The notes under the pieces: generated by a model
What the model was told of the DNA's origin: nothing
Databases searched by the model: none
What the model saw: only the letters and a program-made list of their open reading frames with translations
Origin: Phytophthora colocasiae
Lineage: Eukaryota; Oomycota; Peronosporomycetes; Peronosporales; Peronosporaceae
DNA length: 64,000 nucleotides
Direction: 5' to 3'
NCBI GenBank assembly: GCA_018806915.1
Contig: JAGKQI010000008.1
Span: 62,001 to 126,000, forward strand
Shown: in pieces, positions 31,907 to 43,472 of the stretch
Layout: each line of letters begins with the position of its first letter
Position numbering within the stretch: position 1 is the first letter of the stretch
Position numbers and translations under genes: made by a program

Positions 31907-33556
31907 GACGGTTCGATATGCGCATCAGACGAATGCTACTGCGGAACGCGCGCCAACCGGACGATTGCGATTATCCGGCGCAGCATGCTTCACTTCGCAC
32001 GTTTAGACAAGACGTTTTGGGCGGAAGCGGCGATGACGGCAATTTACATCAAGAATCGACTGCCGTCACCCAAGGTCCCAGGAAGACGCCATTTGAGATT
32101 GTGTACAAGAGGAAGCCCAACGTGAAGCACATGCGCGTTTTCGGGTGCAGGACTACGTCCTGACGCCGAAGGAGAAGCGACTCAAGTGGGACCCCAAGGC
32201 TCGTGAAGAAATTTTTATGGGCTATGAAGAGCGTTCGAAGGCGTATCGCGTTTTTGACATCGAGGCGGGCCAGGTAGTGATTTCTCGCGATGTCACTTTC
32301 GACGAATCAAACTTCGACGACGCCAATGTTGTTGTGGATGATGATGATGATGTCGAAGATGCTGCAGATATCCTTGAAGACCTCGAGATTTCGAACGACC
32401 ATGGAACGCGTGAATTCAAGCAGGCGGGGAAACGCAAGGCTCGTTCTAACGCCGAGGAGCGTGAACATGTTCGTTGACCGCGTCGCAGTGCTGGATTAGA
32501 AGAAGCAAGCGCTCCGGACTCCGACCATCAAGAAGCCAAATCTGAAGACAATGATGATGATGATGATGACTCAGCCGATGTACTGGAGCGCGAGTGCGAA
32601 TGCAGTGGAGACGAGTGACAGCGCCGAGCCGAAGACGTTCCAAGATGCTGTGAGCGGCGAAGACCAAGTCCACTGGCGCAAGGCGATTCGAGGAGAACTC
32701 AAGTCGATGCGACTTCGTGGAGTGTTTCGTGGCGCCAAATTACCGAACAACCAACGAAGTGGGTGTTCAAGATCAAGCGTAAAGCCGACGGGTCCATCGA
32801 GAAGTACAAGGCTCGACTCATCGACTACACCGAGACGTTTTCGCCGGTGGTCAAGTACGTCACGCTGCGAATGATCATCGCTGTGGCCAAGTTCTTCAAT
32901 TGGCCCCTCGACCAACTTGATGTGTTACCTTCAGGGCACCAAGTCGCATGGACTCCGTTTTTTCGCCGACCAAGGAATCGACTTTCGTGGCTATTCGGAT
33001 GCAGACTGGGCTGGTGACCACAGTGACCGCAAGTCGACTTCGGGCTACCTGTTTCAAGTTCTTGGCGGACCTGTGTCGTGGGGATCAAGAAGCAATCGAG
33101 TGTGTCTCTTTCCACGAGTGAAGCCGAGTACATTGCGCTCAGTCTGGCAATCCAAGAAGGCAAGTGGGTGCACAACCTTCTGTGTGAGATCCTCGACGCT
33201 GCAGGCGAAGACATCCTGGATCTGAAGATTTTCGAAGACAATCAGTCGTGCATCAAGATGACGAAGAACCCTGTGAACCATGGCCGCGCAGAAGCACATC
33301 GACATCAAGTACCACCACATCCGTGATGAAGTCAAGCGCGGTGAAGTGATCGTCGAGTACTGCAAGACTACGACCATGCTGGCCGGCATCTTGACAAAGG
33401 GACTCGGCGGACCTCGCAAGGACTTAAGCTCATATCAATCAATCACTACTGAATTTGCATTCTACCAAGTGACTTCCCTCGCCTCGGCCTCCTCGCCTCA
33501 AGCCTCGGCAATCCTCCCCTCGCAAGACAACCTCTGTGACGACCTTCTTCACAGCC
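31907..33556 (+). pseudogene. Copia unit 4
   Basis: Same content as unit 3, with the TGA form at about 32475. One-base losses near 32150 split the integrase frame (two pieces, to 32163 and from 32145). Extra or missing bases near 32960, 32980, 33088 and 33290 split RNase H. Confidence 0.85.
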
Positions 33557-35209
33557 GACGGTTCGATATGCGCATCAGACGAATGCTACTGCGGAACGCG
33601 CCAACCGGACGATTGCGATTATCCGGCGCAGCATGCTTCACTTCGCACGTTTAGACAAGACGTTTTGGGCGGAAGCGGCGATGACGGCAATTTACATCAA
33701 GAATCGACTGCCGTCACCCAAGGTCCCAGGGAAGACGCCATTTGAGATTGTGTACAAGAGGAAGCCCAACGTGAAGCACATGCGCGTTTTCGGGTGCAAG
33801 GACTACGTCCTGACGCCGAAGGAGAAGCGACTCAAGTGGGACCCCAAGGCTCGTGAAGAAATTTTTATGGGCTATGAAGAGCGTTCGAAGGCGTATCGCG
33901 TTTTTGACATCGAGGCGGGCCAGGTAGTGATTTCTCGCGATGTCACTTTCGACGAATCAAACTTCGACGACGCCAATGTTGTTGTGGATGATGATGATGA
34001 TGTCGAAGATGCTGCAGATATCCTTGAAGACCTCGAGATTTCGAACGACCATGGAACGCGTGAATTCAAGCAGGCGGGAAACGCAAGGCTCGTTCTAACG
34101 CCGAGGAGCGTGAACATGTTCGTTGACCGCGTCGCGAGTGCTGGATTAGAAGAAGCAAGCGCTCCGGACTCCGACCATCAAGAAGCCAAATCTGAAGACA
34201 ATGATGATGATGATGATGACTCAGCCGATGTACTGGAGCGCGAGTGCGAATGCAGTGGAGACGAGTGACAGCGCCGAGCCGAAGACGTTCCAAGATGCTG
34301 TGAGCGGCGAAGACCAAGTCCACTGGCGCAAGGCGATTCGAGGAGAACTCAAGTCGATGCGACTTCGTGGAGTGTTTCGTGGCGCCAAATTACCGAACAA
34401 CCAACGAAGTGGGTGTTCAAGATCAAGCAATAAAGCCGACGGGTCCATCGAGAAGTACAAGGCTCGACTCCATCGACTACACCGAGACGTTTTCGCCGGT
34501 GGTCAAGTACGTCACGCTGCGAATGATCATCGCTGTGGCCAAGTTCTTCAATTGGCCCCTCGACCAACTTGATGTGTTACCTTCAGGGCACCAAGTCGCA
34601 TGGACTCCGTTTTCGCCGACCAAGGGAATCGACTTTCGTGGCTATTCGGATGCAGACTGGGCTGGTGACCACAGTGACCGCAAGTCGACTTCCGGGCTAC
34701 CTGTTTCAAGTTCTTGGCGGACCTGTGTCGTGGGGATCCAAGAAGCAATCGAGTGTGTCTCTTTCCACGAGTGAAGCCGAGTACATTGCGCCTCAGTCTG
34801 GCAATCCAAGAAGGCAAGTGGGTGCACAACCTTCTGTGTGAGATCCTCGACGCTGCAGGCGAAGACATCCTGGATCTGAAGATTTTCGAAGACAATCAGT
34901 CGTGCATCAAGATGACGAAGAACCCTGTGAACCATGGCCGCGCGAAGCACATCGACATCAAGTACCACCACATCCGTGATGAAGTCAAGCGCGGTGAAGT
35001 GATCGTCGAGTACTGCAAGACTACGACCATGCTGGCCGGCATCTTGACAAAGGGACTCGGCGGACCTCGCAAGGACTTAAGCTCATATCAATCAATCACT
35101 ACTGAATTTGCATTCTACCAAGTGACTTCCCTCGCCTCGGCCTCCTCGCCTCAAGCCTCGGCAATCCTCCCCTCGCAAGACAACCTCTGTGACGACCTTC
35201 TTCACAGCC
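33557..35209 (+). pseudogene. Copia unit 5
   Basis: Integrase frame 33633-34268 is open. The GGGGAAACG run at about 34076 has lost one G and the next segment has gained a base (GTCGCGAGTG), so the linker is shifted locally. RT and RNase H are split by several one-base indels (about 34430, 34470, 34610, 34690 and 34790). Confidence 0.85.
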
Positions 35210-36857
35210 GACGGTTCGATATGCGCATCAGACGAATGCTACTGCGGAACGCGCCAACCGGACGATTGCGATTATCCGGCGCAGCATGCTTCACTTCGCA
35301 CGTTTAGACAAGACGTTTTGGGCGGAAGCGGCGATGACGGCAATTTACATCAAGAATCGACTGCCGTCACCCAAGGTCCCAGGGAAGACGCCATTTGAGA
35401 TTGTGTACAAGAGGAAGCCCAACGTGAAGCACATGCGCGTTTTCGGGTGCAAGGACTACGTCCTGACGCCGAAGGAGAAGCGACTCAAGTGGGACCCCAA
35501 GGCTCGTGAAGAAATTTTTATGGGCTATGAAGAGCGTTCGAAGGCGTATCGCGTTTTTGACATCGAGGCGGGCCAGGTAGTGATTTCTCGCGATGTCACT
35601 TTCGACGAATCAAACTTCGACGACGCCAATGTTGTTGTGGATGATGATGATGATGTCGAAGATGCTGCAGATATCCTTGAAGACCTCGAGATTTCGAACG
35701 ACCATGGAACGCGTGAATTCAAGCAGGCGGGGAAACGCAAGGCTCGTTCTAACGCCGAGGAGCGTGAACATGTTCGTTGACCGCGTCGCAGTGCTGGATT
35801 AGAAGAAGCAAGCGCTCCGGACTCCGACCATCAAGAAGCCAAATCTGAAGACAATGATGATGATGATGATGACTCAGCCGATGTACTGGAGCGCGAGTGC
35901 GAATGCAGTGGAGACGAGTGACAGCGCCGAGCCGAAGACGTTCCAAGATGCTGTGAGCGGCGAAGACCAAGTCCACTGGCGCAAGGCGATTCGAGGAGAA
36001 CTCAAGTCGATGCGACTTCGTGGAGTGTTTCGTGGCGCCAAATTACCGAACAACCAACGAAGTGGGTGTTCAAGATCAAGCGTAAAGCCGACGGGTCCAT
36101 CGAGAAGTACAAGGCTCGACTCATCGACTACACCGAGACGTTTTCGCCGGTGGTCAAGTACGTCACGCTGCGAATGATCATCGCTGTGGCCAAGTTCTTC
36201 AATTGGCCCTCGACCAACTTGATGTGTTACCTTCAGGGCACCAAGTCGCATGGACTCCGCTTTTCGCCGACCAAGGGAATCGACTTTCGTGGCTATTCGG
36301 ATGCAGACTGGGCTGGTGACCACAGTGACCGCAAGTCGACTTCGGGCTACCTGTTTCAAGTTCTTGGCGGACCTGTGTCGTGGGGATCCAAGAAGCAATC
36401 GAGTGTGTCTCTTTCCACGAGTGAAGCCGAGTACATTGCGCTCAGTCTGGCAATCCAAGAAGGCAAGTGGGTGCACAACCTTCTGTGTGAGATCCTCGAC
36501 GCTGCAGGCGAAGACATCCTGGATCTGAAGATTTTCGAAGACAATCAGTCGTGCATCAAGATGACGAAGAACCCTGTGAACCATGGCCGCGCGAAGCACA
36601 TCGACATCAAGTACCACCACATCCGTGATGAAGTCAAGCGCGGTGAAGTGATCGTCGAGTACTGCAAGACTCACGACCATGCTGGCCGGCATCTTGACAA
36701 AGGGACTCGGCGGACCTCGCAAGGACTTAAGCTCATATCAATCAATCACTACTGAATTTGCATTCTACCAAGTGACTTCCTCGCCTCGGCCTCCTCGCCT
36801 CAAGCTCTCGGCAATCCTCCTCGCAAGACAACCTCTGTGACGACCTTCTTCACAGCC
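35210..36857 (+). pseudogene. Copia unit 6 (RT fragment and RNase H fused in frame)
   Basis: Integrase frame 35286-35780 ends at the TGA variant. Because one C is missing in TTGGCCCTCG (about 36206), the RT fragment and RNase H are joined in one frame, 36066-36755 (229 codons), running through the core-deletion junction ([19 protein letters not shown]). Confidence 0.85.
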
Positions 36858-38507
36858 GACGGTTCGATATGCGCATCAGACGAATGCTACTGCGGAACGC
36901 GCCAACCGGACGATTGCGATTATCCGGCGCAGCATGCTTCCACTTCGCACGTTTAGACAAGACGTTTTGGGCGGAAGCGGCGATGACGGTAATTTACATC
37001 AAGAATCGACTGCCGTCACCCAAGGTCCCAGGGAAGACGCCATTTGAGATTGTGTACAAGAGGAAGCCCAACGTGAAGCACATGCGCGTTTTCGGGTGCA
37101 GGACTACGTCCTGACGCCGAAGGAGAAGCGACTCAAGTGGGACCCCAAGGCTCGTGAAGAAATTTTTATGGGCTATGAAGAGCGTTCGAAGGCGTATCGC
37201 GTTTTTGACATCGAGGCGGGCCAGGTAGTGATTTCTCGCGATGTCACTTTCGACGAATCAAACTTCGACGACGCCAATGTTGTTGTGGATGATGATGATG
37301 ATGTCGAAGATGCTGCAGATATCCTTGAAGACCTCGAGATTTCGAACGACCATGGAACGCGTGAATTCAAGCAGGCGGGGAAACGCAAGGCTCGTTCTAA
37401 CGCCGAGGAGCGTGAACATGTTCGTTGACCGCGTCGCAGTGCTGGATTAGAAGAAGCAAGCGCTCCGGACTCCGACCATCAAGAAGCCAAATCTGAAGAC
37501 AATGATGATGATGATGATGACTCAGCCGATGTACTGGAGCGCGAGTGCGAATGCAGTGGAGACGAGTGACAGCGCCGAGCCGAAGACGTTCCAAGATGCT
37601 GTGAGCGGCGAAGACCAAGTCCACTGGCGCAAGGCGATTCGAGGAGAACTCAAGTCGATGCGACTTCGTGGAGTGTTTCGTGGCGCCAAATTACCGAACA
37701 ACCAACGAAGTGGGTGTTCAAGATCAAGCGTAAAGCCGACGGGTCCATCGAGAAGTACAAGGCTCGACTCATCGACTACACCGAGACGTTTTCGCCGGTG
37801 GTCAAGTACGTCACGCTGCGAATGATCATCGCTGTGGCCAAGTTCTTCAATTGGCCCCTCGACCAACTTGATGTGTTACCTTCAGGGCACCAAGTCGCAT
37901 GGACTCCGTTTTTCGCCGACCAAGGGAATCGACTTTCGTGGCTATTCGGATGCAGACTGGGCTGGTGACCACAGTGACCGCAAGTCGACTTCGGGCTACC
38001 TGTTTCAAGTTCTTGGCGGACCTGTGTCGTGGGGATCCAAGAAGCAATCGAGTGTGTCTCTTTCCACGAGTGAAGCCGAGTACATTGCGCTCAGTCTGGC
38101 AATCCAAGAAGGCAAGTGGGTGCACAACCTTCTGTGTGAGATCCTCGACGCTGCAGGCGAAGACATCCTGGATCTGAAGATTTTCGAAGACAATCAGTCG
38201 TGCATCAAGATGACGAAGAACCCTGTGAACCATGGCCGCGCGAAGCACATCGACATCAAGTACCACCACATCCGTGATGAAGTCAAGCGCGGTGAAGTGA
38301 TCGTCGAGTACTGCAAGACTACGACCATGCTGGCCGGCATCTTGACAAAGGGACTCGGCGGACCTCGCAAGGACTTAAGCTCATATCAATCAATCACTAC
38401 TGAATTTGCATTCTACCAAGTGACTTCCCTCGCCTCGGCCTCCTCGCCTCAAGCCTCGGCAATCCTCCCCTCGCAAGACAACCTCTGTGACGACCTTCTT
38501 CACAGCC
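36858..38507 (+). pseudogene. Copia unit 7
   Basis: Integrase is split near 37100 by one missing A. RNase H and tail are intact in 37868-38605. It has the TGA variant and the longer GAT run. Confidence 0.85.
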
Positions 38508-39949
38508 GACGGTTCGATATGCGCATCAGACGAATGCTACTGCGGAACGCGCCAACCGGACGATTGCGATTATCCGGCGCAGCATGCTTCACTTCGCACG
38601 TTTAGACAAGACGTTTTGGGCGGAAGCGGCGATGACGGCAATTTACATCAAGAATCGACTGCCGTCACCCAAGGTCCCAGGGAAGACGCCATTTGAGATT
38701 GTGTACAAGAGGAAGCCCAACGTGAAGCACATGCGCGTTTTCGGGTGCAAGTGACTACGTCCTGACGCCGAAGGAGAGAGCGACTCGCGGGACCCCAAGG
38801 CTCGTGAAGAAATTTTTATGGGCTATGAAGAGCGTTCGAAGGCGTATCGCGTTTTTGACATCGAGGCGGGCCAGGTAGTGATTTCCTCGCGATGTCACTT
38901 TCGACGAATCAAAACTTCGACGACGCCAATGTTGTTGTGGATGATGATGATGATGTCGAAGATGCTGCAGATATCCTTGAAGACCTCGAGATTTCTGAAC
39001 GACCATGGAACGCGTGAATTCAAGCAGGCGGGGAAACGCAAGGCTCGTTCTAACGCCGAGGAGCGTGAACATGTTCGTTGACCGCGTCGCAGTGCTGGAT
39101 TAGAAGAAGCAAGCGCTCCGGACTCCGACCATCAAGAAGCCAAATCTGAAGACAATGATGATGATGATGATGACTCAGCCGATGTACTGGAGCGCGAGTG
39201 CGAATGCAGTGGAGACGAGTGACAGCGCCGAGCCGAAGACGTTCCAAGATGCTGTGAGCGGCGAAGACCAAGTCCACTGGCGCAAGGCGATTCGAGGAGA
39301 ACTCAAGTCGATGCGACTTCGTGGGAGTGTTTCGTGGCGCCAAATTACCGAACAACCAACGAAGTGGGTGTTCAAGATCAAGCGTAAAGCCGACGGGTCC
39401 ATCGAGAAGTACAAGGCTCGACTCATCGACTACACCGAGACGTTTTCGCCGGTGGTCAAGTACGTCACGCTGCGAATGATCATCGCTGTGGCCAAGTTCT
39501 TCAATTGGCCTCGACCAACTTGATGTGTTACCTTCAGGGCACCAAGTCGCATGGACTCCGTTTTTCGCCGACCAAGGGAATCGACTTTCGTGGCTATTCG
39601 GATGCAGACTGGGCTGGTGACCACAGTGACCGCAAGTCGACTTCGGGCTACCTGTTTCAAGTTCTTGGCGGACCTGTGTCGTGGGGATCCAAGAAGCAAT
39701 CGAGTGTGTCTCTTTCCACGAGTGAAGCCGAGTACATTGCGCTCAGTCTGGCAATCCAAGAAGGCAAGTGGGTGCACAACCTTCTGTGTGAGATCCTCGA
39801 CGCTGCAGGCGAAGACATCCTGGATCTGAAGATTTTCGAAGACAATCAGTCGTGCATCAAGATGACGAAGAACCCTGTGAACCATGGCCGCGCGAAGCAC
39901 ATCGACATCAAGTACCACCACATCCGTGATGAAGTCAAGCGCGGTGAAG
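38508..39949 (+). pseudogene. Copia unit 8, first part (interrupted by Gypsy D)
   Basis: Many one-base indels at about 38750-39000. An extra G near 39324 and a missing C near 39509 restore frames across the RT fragment (39155-39523) and into RNase H (39505-39957). The unit is cut after GCGGTGAAG at 39949 by Gypsy D and resumes at 55132; the two parts minus the duplication make about 1655 bp. Confidence 0.88.
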
Positions 39950-41121
39950 TGTGGTGAAGTGGATTCAAATCAAGCCGGACAGGACGCAGAAAGACCACGA
40001 TGATGGGTGACGTGCGACAGTGGTGCTACGATAAGGACAGATCCCTGGAACTGGGTACCTACTCTAGGGCGGACCCTAAGTTAGGATCCACTTAGCCTGG
40101 CTGACTTAAGTTCGGATCCCACAGTCCTAAGTGCGGATCCTTCAGACCCAAGATCCTCGGATCCGGACGTCGAGATCCAGATTCAAGATCCTCGGCTCCC
40201 GAAGCCGGATCCCCAAGATCCGAGATCCTCGGATCCTAAAGCCGGATCCCCAAGATCCAAGATCCAGAGATCCAGATTCAAGTTCCTCGGATCCTGAAGC
40301 CGTAACCTTAAGATCCAAGATCCAGAGATCCAGATCCAAGATCCTCGGATCCAGATGCCGGATCCCGAAGCTAGATCCTTGGATCCAAACCCGGATCCTC
40401 AAGTTTTATGACATCAACGTGGTGAAGCAGTTGGAGGAGAGCCAGCATGATCTTAGATAGAGATTTGCGATGGGAAAGATAGGGTACAGGATGAGAAACT
40501 GGATAGCCATAAATCAGAGAGTCGAATTTACCTTCTAGTGCGCAAGTGGTTTTCTTCAGGACCTAAGACAAGGGAAGAGGATAGTGTATTGGCCTCCCCT
40601 TAGTCTTCCTGCAAGTTTCTTCGCATACCTAGATACAGCTAAGACCGGATCCCCGATTTGGCCGGCTTACCTTACGCTAGTGAAGACCCCGGATCCAACG
40701 GTGTTGATTGCTTAACCGTAGGATCCTTCGATATATCCACACCCTCAAGACCAACCGCTACAGGAGGCGGCAAGCAAGACAGTAAAGGAAAGGAAAAGGA
40801 GCCCCACACCCACCAAGGCAACCCCGGATCCAAGGATCCACAAGATCTTCGAGTCCAAGACCAAGATCCCCCCAACCAAGACCTGTGTGCAGGAATACCC
40901 ACGCAAGTCCAACCTCCCAAGTCCCCGCCAAGGACGTTCAAGCCCTCACGCCTGTGTACACTCTCCCGTTCCTGAGAGAGCAGATCCCGCCCACTGACGG
41001 GTACACAAGGTGAGCCTCAGCAACCCCACGGTTATCGGAGTACCCCCTCCGTTAGTCAGTGTCTGGGCGCCGTGTGTGAACGTTGGATCCCTGCTCATTC
41101 CAGCGGATCCACTACACCACA
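39950..41121 (+). repeat. 5' LTR of Gypsy D
   Basis: 1172 bp from TGTGGTGAAGTGGAT to ATCCACTACACCACA. The ends form an inverted repeat matching at 14 of 15 positions. It contains the GATCC repeat at 40140-40410. Confidence 0.92.
40140..40410 (+). repeat. GATCC-rich short tandem repeat in the D 5' LTR
   Basis: A degenerate repeat of units such as AGATCC, CGGATCC and CAAGATCCNGAGATCC. The same block is at 54135-54410 in the 3' LTR and, expanded, at 61858-62345 in E. The copies differ in number and order of units. Confidence 0.85.
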
Positions 41122-43433
41122 ATGGTGCGCGTGCCCGGATCTTTTGGGGACGGCGGATATCACCGTGAGTCCGAAGAGACTGTACAAGTGAAAGAAGAAC
41201 CGGGAGAAGAAGTGCCGACGGTCGTTGGATCGCCGTCAGCACCACTGAACGCTAGATCCACGGATCGGCGGAGCCCTGGGAGGAGCTCTGCCGACAGGAA
41301 GGAGGCAAGTCTGGCAACAGACTCGGAAGAAAAACCTCCCCCTCCTCCCCAGGTCCCTTCGGGGACCCCCGCGGATTGGAACGCGAGTTCTGATCCGCCG
41401 GGTGGGGACTCATCAGCGAAAGCTGTTGGATCTTCATCCACCACCACCACCCCCGCGCAGATCTCAGGTGGTAAAACGTCGAAGAAGAAGACGAAGACTG
41501 CGCGGAAGAAGCTGAGGGCACCAGGATCTGATGTCGACGAGAAGCCGGTGGTGAAATTGGAGTGGTCGTCGACCTAGCTGGAGGCTTCGTATCGCCAGAT
41601 CGCGCTCGAGTACTTCCTCCGGGAAGACCCTGTGGTGAGGATCCTACAACCCCAGTTGGTTGGATCCCTCACCGGCCCGATCACGGCGCCGGCGCAGTCT
41701 ACGAACAGTCTAGACAGCGCCTTGGACCTCCTCCGCCTGTTAGAGGAAGCTGGTTTCGCGGCAGGAGCTTTCGATGGGGACTCACTTTTCCGCTTGGACC
41801 ACGACAGGATCCGTATCGCAGCGGCTTCATTATTCAACCGACTGAAGCCCCTCGTTGGTGAACGACGAGCGACCCGGGATCTGGTGTCCAAGCTAGCGCA
41901 GTCCCCAAAGTATCAGACTGGATCCTCTCGATACGCCTCGGCGGAGTCTGAGGCAGGATCCGACAGTCCGTCTGAACTCCGACGTATGGCGCTCGGGCCT
42001 ACAGGTGCTGCGATGCTGGCAGTCCGTATGCCGACGGATGTCCCGGAGATCAAGCCAGCCCGAACGCGGAACACCTCGCGTAATCAGCCCCGTGCCATGG
42101 ATCCGCCGCATGCATCCACCAACAGGCTGCAAACCTATTTCCAATCGGCCATGGACAAATTCTTGAAGGAACAGCAGATGACTGCGGTTCCACGCACTGC
42201 GGATCCTGCGTACCGGGATGTCGAGATGGAGTCAGTAGGATCACACCCTGAGAACTGGGAGTATGACCCTGACGACCTTGACGGATTAGCTCCACGGCGT
42301 ACGGCGACGACTACCGCTGTATCCGTTACGGCAGGATCCAGCACGATTCAACGGATCCGGATCTCTGCAATATCGGACTTGAAGGAGTTCACGGGCAAGG
42401 ATCACGACGAGGAACGAGCAAGATCATGGATTACTAAGGTCAAGTCAGCCTTCACGAGAGATCAAGCATCGGACGAAGAAAAATGCCTTACCTTCGGAGA
42501 TCTGCTCACTGGTCTAGCGCGAAACTGGTACAGACAACTCAGTCGATTCACAAGGCTGAAGTGGAGTGACCTGCTGAAGGCCTTCCAGACGCAGTACTGT
42601 GGCCTCGGAGTCTCGGTGGCGTGGCAATACTACCACGCTCGCAAAAGATCCGATGAGTCGCCACTGGAATACTTGTATCGCTTGAACGTAGCAGGTCTCC
42701 GTGCGAGGGTGATGATCAAGGATGGAGATGCCAAAGCCCGCCGCGAGCACGTCGAACACTTCATCGAAACGCTCGGGGATGCGGATCTGGCAGACCAATT
42801 GACATTACTCCGACTTGCGGACGCGGATCAACTCGAAGACGTGCTGCGGGCCAGAGATCGCGCGAGATCCAGACAGAAGAAGCCGTCGTCAGGGGTCCAG
42901 CAAGTTCCGGCCGAAGACCACGACGGCCCCGCAGCCAACCGGTCCAACGCGTGCGATCCGTTCCATGCAAGTTGTAGAATCGGAGGGATCCGACTCCGAG
43001 GACTCCGGATCCGATGGTGAACTTCGCAGAGCATACGTAGCAGCCTCGAGTGAGCGACCGACTACCTCGACGACAGCCGGATCAACAGAGGCCAAGACAG
43101 GAACTTCGGATCCTAAGAAGATCCGGATCCAGCCCAAACCAGCTCGGATCCAACGCCACAAGATCGTCGACCACGTTTCTCCAACGAAGGCAGCGCTGCT
43201 CGCACTGCGGATCCAGGAAACATTCGGATCTTGGCTGCTGGAAGCGCCTTACCTGCCAGAAGTGCGGCAAGAAGGGTCATCCGTCGGATCGCTGTTTCTT
43301 CGTGTGTCGCGGCTGCGGAGAACTTCACGATCACGGCAAATGCCAGATGGAGGAGTTCTACAACCTCATCCGGCAGTGGTTCGATCCAAGTAAGCACATG
43401 CTTCCGGAAGCTGCCGAGAAGATGTTAAACTAG
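41122..43433 (+). pseudogene. gag: gag of Gypsy D
   Basis: About 770 codons from the ATG abutting the LTR to TAG at 43431-43433. The N-terminus MVRVPGSFGDGGYHRES matches C. A basic patch (KTSKKKTKTARKKLR), then LTGPITAPAQ and LLEEAGFAAGAFDGDS, an acidic ENWEYDPDDLDG, and the capsid core (RARSWITKVKSAF, NWYRQLSR, QTQYCGLGVSVAWQYYHARK) follow. The knuckles are CSHCGSRKHSDLGC and CQKCGKKGHPSDRC plus CRGCGELHDHGKC. Two or three frameshifts (about 41575, 42880-42900 and 43050-43190) interrupt it. Its role is as for gag of C. Confidence 0.87.
41123..41138 (+). promoter_or_regulatory. Primer-binding site of D, overlapping the gag start
   Basis: TGGTGCGCGTGCCCGG begins one base after the LTR. With the preceding A it forms the gag ATG. 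Confidence 0.65.
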
Positions 43434-43472
43434 GACGCTCGCCGGGTTTGAATCCGGTACGAGACGAGCGTT
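43424..43472 (+). promoter_or_regulatory. -1 ribosomal frameshift signal of D
   Basis: GTTAAAC at 43424-43430, then gag TAG, then a hairpin with outer arms 43434-43441 and 43465-43472 and inner 7-bp stem within 43442-43457 (CCGGGTT pairing with AATCCGG, including one G-U). It opens into pol in the -1 frame (LGRSPGLNPVRDERS). Confidence 0.8.

Larger units (their letters stand above)
26973..39949 (+). repeat. Tandem array of a 1.65-kb Copia-derived unit (units 1 to 8)
   Basis: Head-to-tail units whose boundaries, marked by GACGGTTCGATATG, fall at 28611, 30260, 31907, 33557, 35210, 36858 and 38508 (periods 1647-1653). Each unit holds, in order: the C-terminal half of Copia integrase from its catalytic Glu (TAERANRT), an acidic linker, the N-terminal fingers of RT, the RNase H domain, and a 3' tail that joins back to the integrase segment. 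The RT catalytic core with its YVDD is missing in every unit. The array continues beyond Gypsy D at 55132-56940 and began at 5967. Confidence 0.95.

Noticed and set aside
35874..36722. 282-codon minus-strand ORF in Copia unit 6, and similar ones in other units
   Set aside because: It is the complement of the RT fragment, RNase H and tail, and its sequence only mirrors those domains. It has no counterpart outside the Copia units.
26973..39949. Regularly spaced repeats as a possible CRISPR array
   Set aside because: The repeat unit is 1.65 kb of coding Copia sequence; there are no short repeats with unique spacers.
41562..41861. 99-codon ORF in D gag
   Set aside because: It is an alternative frame at the gag frameshift; the homologous C protein supports the other frame.
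43442..43457. GGTTTGAATCC in the D frameshift hairpin as a tRNA T-arm or B box
   Set aside because: The flanks have no acceptor, D or anticodon arms, and C has CCGGTTTGGAAACCGG at the same place, which lacks the T-loop pattern.
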